DNA of 6,816 bases, taken from NCBI GenBank assembly GCA_045535235.1, contig JAZSLG010000110.1:1-6816 (forward strand), written 5' to 3'. A program made the position numbers and the translations under genes. Below the pieces are notes generated by a model. That model saw only the letters and a list, made by a program, of their open reading frames with translations. It searched no databases and was not told the origin of the DNA. The DNA is from Stercoripulliclostridium_A sp045535235. Its GTDB lineage: Bacteria; Bacillota; Clostridia; Christensenellales; DTU072. Positions within the stretch are counted from its first letter, which is position 1. Every line of letters starts with the position of its first letter. Positions 4,647-6,816 of the stretch are shown here, piece after piece.

Positions 4647-5345
4647 TTATTCAAGTTTCATAAATTCAGCCTTTAATTTTTCTAGTATTCTTTTCTCCAA
4701 TCGACTTATATACGACTGCGATATACCCATCATATCGGCAATTTCCTTTTGTGTTTTTTCCTCTACACCGTTAAGACCGTATCGCATGCAAAGTATATTC
4801 CTATCCCTCTCTTCCAAGCGTGAAAACAACTCCATTAATATACTCTTTTCCACCTCGTTTTCCACTTCGCGATATATCTCACCCCCGTCGGTACCAAGAA
4901 CGTCGCCAAGCAATAACTTGTTTCCCTCGTAATCCACGTTCAAAGGCTCGTCAAGACTTATTTCGTTACGAGTTTTAACCATTTTGCGCAAAAACATTAG
5001 TATTTCATTCTCGATACACCTGGACGCGTAGGTGGCTAGTTTAATCTTTTTTTCACTATTATAAGACTTAACTGCTTTGATTAGACCTATCGTTCCAACG
5101 GATACGAGTTCCTCTAGGTCGACACCGGTATTATCAAATCGTTTTGCAATATATACCACCAAACGAAGATTGTGTTCAACCAATACGTTGCGCGCCTCCA
5201 AGTCACCCTTTTCCGCCCTAATAATATATGCAAGTTCTTCTTCTCCCTCAAGCGGACTGGGTAAAGATACCATATAGTCTACGTTATTGGTTAAACGAAA
5301 TATCTTTTTAATTATGTCTAAAAACTTAATCAAAACGCCTTTCAT
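4647..5345 (-). CDS. sigE: RNA polymerase sigma-E precursor (early mother-cell sporulation sigma factor)
   Basis: Sigma-E is the first mother-cell-specific sigma factor; it is made as inactive pro-sigma-E and activated by SpoIIGA. The protein has 232 residues (239 in B. subtilis). Residues 1-25 form the amphipathic pro-sequence (MKGVLIKFLDIIKKIFRL, then NNVDYM), followed by LPSPL at 28-32. Region 2 at about 58-120 contains HNLRLVVYIAKRFDNTG, GTIGLIKAVKSYN and ATYASRCIENEILMFLRK; DEPLNVDYEGNKLLLGDVLGTD at 132-153 is the diagnostic SigE linker. The region 4.2 helix-turn-helix is at 196-224 (KTQKEIADMMGISQSYISRLEKR). The ATG at 5345 overlaps the spoIIGA stop by four bases (ATGA), with GGAG six bases upstream inside spoIIGA, so the two are translationally coupled. 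By analogy, the operon should be switched on by Spo0A. Confidence 0.97.
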   Translation of the reverse strand: MKGVLIKFLDIIKKIFRLTNNVDYMVSLPSPLEGEEELAYIIRAEKGDLEARNVLVEHNLRLVVYIAKRFDNTGVDLEELVSVGTIGLIKAVKSYNSEKKIKLATYASRCIENEILMFLRKMVKTRNEISLDEPLNVDYEGNKLLLGDVLGTDGGEIYREVENEVEKSILMELFSRLEERDRNILCMRYGLNGVEEKTQKEIADMMGISQSYISRLEKRILEKLKAEFMKLE

Positions 5346-6103
5346 AATTGCTCCATATCTTTGTGTAATAGGACGTCGTATCCTCTAATATTCATTTTAT
5401 CGCTAATCGCGTATACAATTGGTAATACCTTATGCTCTTTTTTGTCTAAAAATATCTTAATCCCCGCCGTGCCACCATTAAGAAGGCTTAAGCCGTTTAT
5501 AGTAGATACGGCTATTTCCCTATCGGTTTTCAAATCAAGTGACTTTACTATCTTTGGAGAAAAAATCACTACCGGCTTACCTTTGTCGTAAAGCATATTA
5601 CCGGTATCCAGATATGCTTTGGTTTTACATTTCTCGTTACCGTTAAAGACTTCTACGTTATAAATTCTTTTTATTTTTTTATGTCCTTTGGTAACGTAAT
5701 CGAAGGTTTTTACCAAAAATGCCGTTAAAACTATGCTAATCGAAACGATAATAGTTAATAACGTGTCGTTAGGGTCAAAAGTAAAGACGATAAGATACTC
5801 CAAAGCGGTACTAATAAGTTTAACTATAAAGTAAATTACAGCTACTTTTACAAATTCCAAAAACGTATACTCTTTTTTTGCCACCAAAAGAGCGATAACC
5901 GTAAAAATTATCTCCAATAACAAAGTTGGATTTTTTAGCTTTAATTCTAGTAAAGAGTGTGTGCCTATTATAATCGCACTTAATAGCAACCTTGTGAGGC
6001 TAGTTTCTTTTCTTACCAGGCTCATAGTAAGGTATACTATCAAGTATGCGGGAGTCACAACGCTTAGTGCCACAGATAAAATGTCAAAAGTATTAATTTC
6101 CAT
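5342..6103 (-). CDS. spoIIGA: Sporulation sigma-E factor-processing peptidase SpoIIGA
   Basis: A membrane-embedded pepsin-like aspartic protease that cleaves the pro-sequence of sigma-E at the asymmetric septum after a forespore signal (SpoIIR). The N-terminal half shows five likely membrane segments (about 6-30, 36-52, 59-75, 84-108, 114-133). The C-terminal half is the protease domain with YLDTGNMLYD (164-173); Asp166 corresponds to the catalytic Asp183 in DSG of B. subtilis. The end reads GYDVLLHKDM, matching the family's FDAIIHPKML. At 253 residues it is about 55 shorter than the B. subtilis protein (309), mainly in the protease domain. The ATG at 6103 has no clear Shine-Dalgarno (only CGAAAAAAATTA upstream); a better in-frame start was not seen. 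It overlaps sigE by four bases and is separated from ftsZ by a strong terminator, so it needs its own promoter. Confidence 0.92.
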   Translation of the reverse strand: MEINTFDILSVALSVVTPAYLIVYLTMSLVRKETSLTRLLLSAIIIGTHSLLELKLKNPTLLLEIIFTVIALLVAKKEYTFLEFVKVAVIYFIVKLISTALEYLIVFTFDPNDTLLTIIVSISIVLTAFLVKTFDYVTKGHKKIKRIYNVEVFNGNEKCKTKAYLDTGNMLYDKGKPVVIFSPKIVKSLDLKTDREIAVSTINGLSLLNGGTAGIKIFLDKKEHKVLPIVYAISDKMNIRGYDVLLHKDMEQL

Positions 6104-6124
6104 TAATTTTTTTCGTTTTACGCC

Positions 6125-6156
6125 ATAATATCGTTAAAATCAAGTTGATTTCACAA
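6125..6156 (-). promoter_or_regulatory. Possible spoIIGA promoter region
   Basis: Between the ftsZ terminator and spoIIGA, the minus strand has TTGTGA (6156-6151) and TATTAT (6130-6125) separated by 20 bases. Over-long spacing is known for the B. subtilis spoIIG promoter, which Spo0A activates. TTGTGAAA at 6156-6149 is 6/8 to the Spo0A box; no exact box was seen. An alternative is TTGATT (6143-6138), 17 bases, then TAAAAC. Neither is strong. Confidence 0.3.
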
Positions 6157-6157
6157 T

Positions 6158-6187
6158 AAAAAAGCAAGCCAAATTCGGCTTGCTTTT
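6158..6187 (-). terminator. Rho-independent terminator of ftsZ
   Basis: On the minus strand GCAAGCC, a six-base GAATTT loop and GGCTTGC, followed by six T (6163-6158), starting 19 bases after the ftsZ stop. The stem has 7 perfect pairs and is extended by AAAA on its 5' side. It separates ftsZ from the sporulation operon. Confidence 0.9.
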
Positions 6188-6205
6188 CATTGGTAAAATT
6201 AAACG

Positions 6206-6816
6206 TTATTTGTTGTTTTTGTCTTTAATTCTTTGTAGGAAAGGAGGTATTTTAGAGGCACCGCCAATATCCATTCTACCAACGGGTTCGTTGTTCAAAA
6301 CGGGTTGAACGGGTTGTGCCGGTTGGGAGTATTCTACGGCTTCGGGCTTATTGCTTACGGAAGCTGCGACCTCGTGACTATAACCGTACATTCTATCCAT
6401 TCTTGCACTTTGTTCACTATCATTATTGAACATTGGGCGATTAATTTGGCTATATCTTGCTCTTCCGTCCGCCGTTGCCTTAAATCCTGTTGCAATAACG
6501 GTAATCATACAAGCATCGCCCAACGTTTCATCCAAACCGGTACCAAAGATAATATTGGCATTGGGGTCTGCAACGTCCTTTACGAGGCTAACGGAGTGTT
6601 GAACTTCATCCATAGTAAGCATTTCGTCACCGGTAACGTAAACGATAATATCGGTTGCGCCTTGAATGTTGGTTTCAAGCAAAGGACTTTGTACTGCTTG
6701 ACGAACTGCTTCGATAGTACGGTTTTCACCCTTTCCTTTACCAATTCCTATGTGTGCGTTACCCTTATTTTTCATAATGGTCTTTATGTCGGCAAAGTCT
6801 AGGTTGATGAGTGAAG
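6206..6816 (-). CDS. ftsZ: Cell division protein FtsZ, C-terminal part (5' end outside window)
   Basis: FtsZ is the tubulin-like GTPase that forms the division ring at mid-cell and, in sporulation, at the polar septum. The frame is open to the right edge, so about 202 C-terminal residues are present and the GTP-binding half is missing. The window begins at SLINLDFADIKTIMKNKG, the synergy-loop and helix region, which matches FtsZ (INLDFADVKTIMSNKGSA in B. subtilis). GKGENRTIEAVRQAVQSPLLE, the conserved core, and DPNANIIFGTGLDETLGDACMITVIATGF, the end of the globular domain, follow. A variable linker of about 70 residues rich in Pro, Gln, Val and Asn precedes the C-terminal peptide KIPPFLQRIKDKNNK, the site that binds FtsA, SepF and other partners. 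A strong terminator follows. The apparent ATG at 6775 is internal Met, not the start. Confidence 0.97.
   Translation of the reverse strand, partial: SLINLDFADIKTIMKNKGNAHIGIGKGKGENRTIEAVRQAVQSPLLETNIQGATDIIVYVTGDEMLTMDEVQHSVSLVKDVADPNANIIFGTGLDETLGDACMITVIATGFKATADGRARYSQINRPMFNNDSEQSARMDRMYGYSHEVAASVSNKPEAVEYSQPAQPVQPVLNNEPVGRMDIGGASKIPPFLQRIKDKNNK

Noticed and set aside
6305..6802. Plus-strand 165-codon open frame opposite ftsZ
   Set aside because: It is the antisense of a well conserved FtsZ coding region, has a Cys-rich composition without any recognised motif, and no ribosome site that I could support.
1..6816. CRISPR array, insertion sequence, phage genes, tRNA or rRNA
   Set aside because: No regularly repeated units, transposase or integrase motifs, terminal repeats or tRNA/rRNA signatures were seen while reading both strands.

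Overview
The window looks like a chromosomal segment of a low-GC, endospore-forming Firmicute of the clostridial type. The reasons are a class A RNase P RNA, three sporulation sigma factors (sigma-E, sigma-G, sigma-K), the pro-sigma-E protease SpoIIGA, and the gene order ftsZ - spoIIGA - sigE - sigG - ylmC/ymxH - nrdR. Species cannot be read from the sequence. No mobile element, CRISPR array, tRNA or rRNA was seen, and no stretch over 300 bases lacks a gene.

Layout, left to right. 1-864 (minus) is the N-terminal part of an exported protein resembling the beta-sandwich part of clan GH-D glycosidases; it runs off the left edge. 865-953 is a divergent promoter region whose two promoters appear to share one -35 element. 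954-1264 (plus) is rnpB, followed by a hairpin terminator. 1372-2073 (plus) is sigK, intact and not split by an insertion, but with no ordinary start codon in the right place. Facing it, the rest of the window lies on the minus strand: a RluA-family pseudouridine synthase (2088-2915), nrdR (2917-3396), a YlmC/YmxH PRC-barrel protein (3459-3728), sigG (3820-4584, GTG start), sigE (4647-5345), spoIIGA (5342-6103) and the C-terminal part of ftsZ (from 6206 off the right edge).

How it works together (known biology of these families plus position). FtsZ builds the asymmetric septum. SpoIIGA, an integral-membrane aspartic protease, cleaves pro-sigma-E; it is translationally coupled to sigE by a 4-base overlap, so enzyme and substrate are made together. 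Sigma-G then runs the late forespore programme, and its gene carries a sigma-F/sigma-G-like promoter just upstream. Sigma-K, the late mother-cell factor, also has a removable N-terminal pro-sequence and lies only about 2.6 kb from sigE. ylmC has a plausible sigma-E-type promoter. nrdR and the pseudouridine synthase form a separate two-gene housekeeping unit, with a likely autoregulatory NrdR operator inside the nrdR promoter.

I see no clearly new multi-gene system. The most interesting points are the sigK 5' end (non-canonical start or sequence error, plus an exact Spo0A-box match next to a TATAAT), the clustering of sigK with sigE/sigG, a short SpoIIGA, and a sigma-G that departs from its family in a normally conserved region 1.2/2.1 motif.
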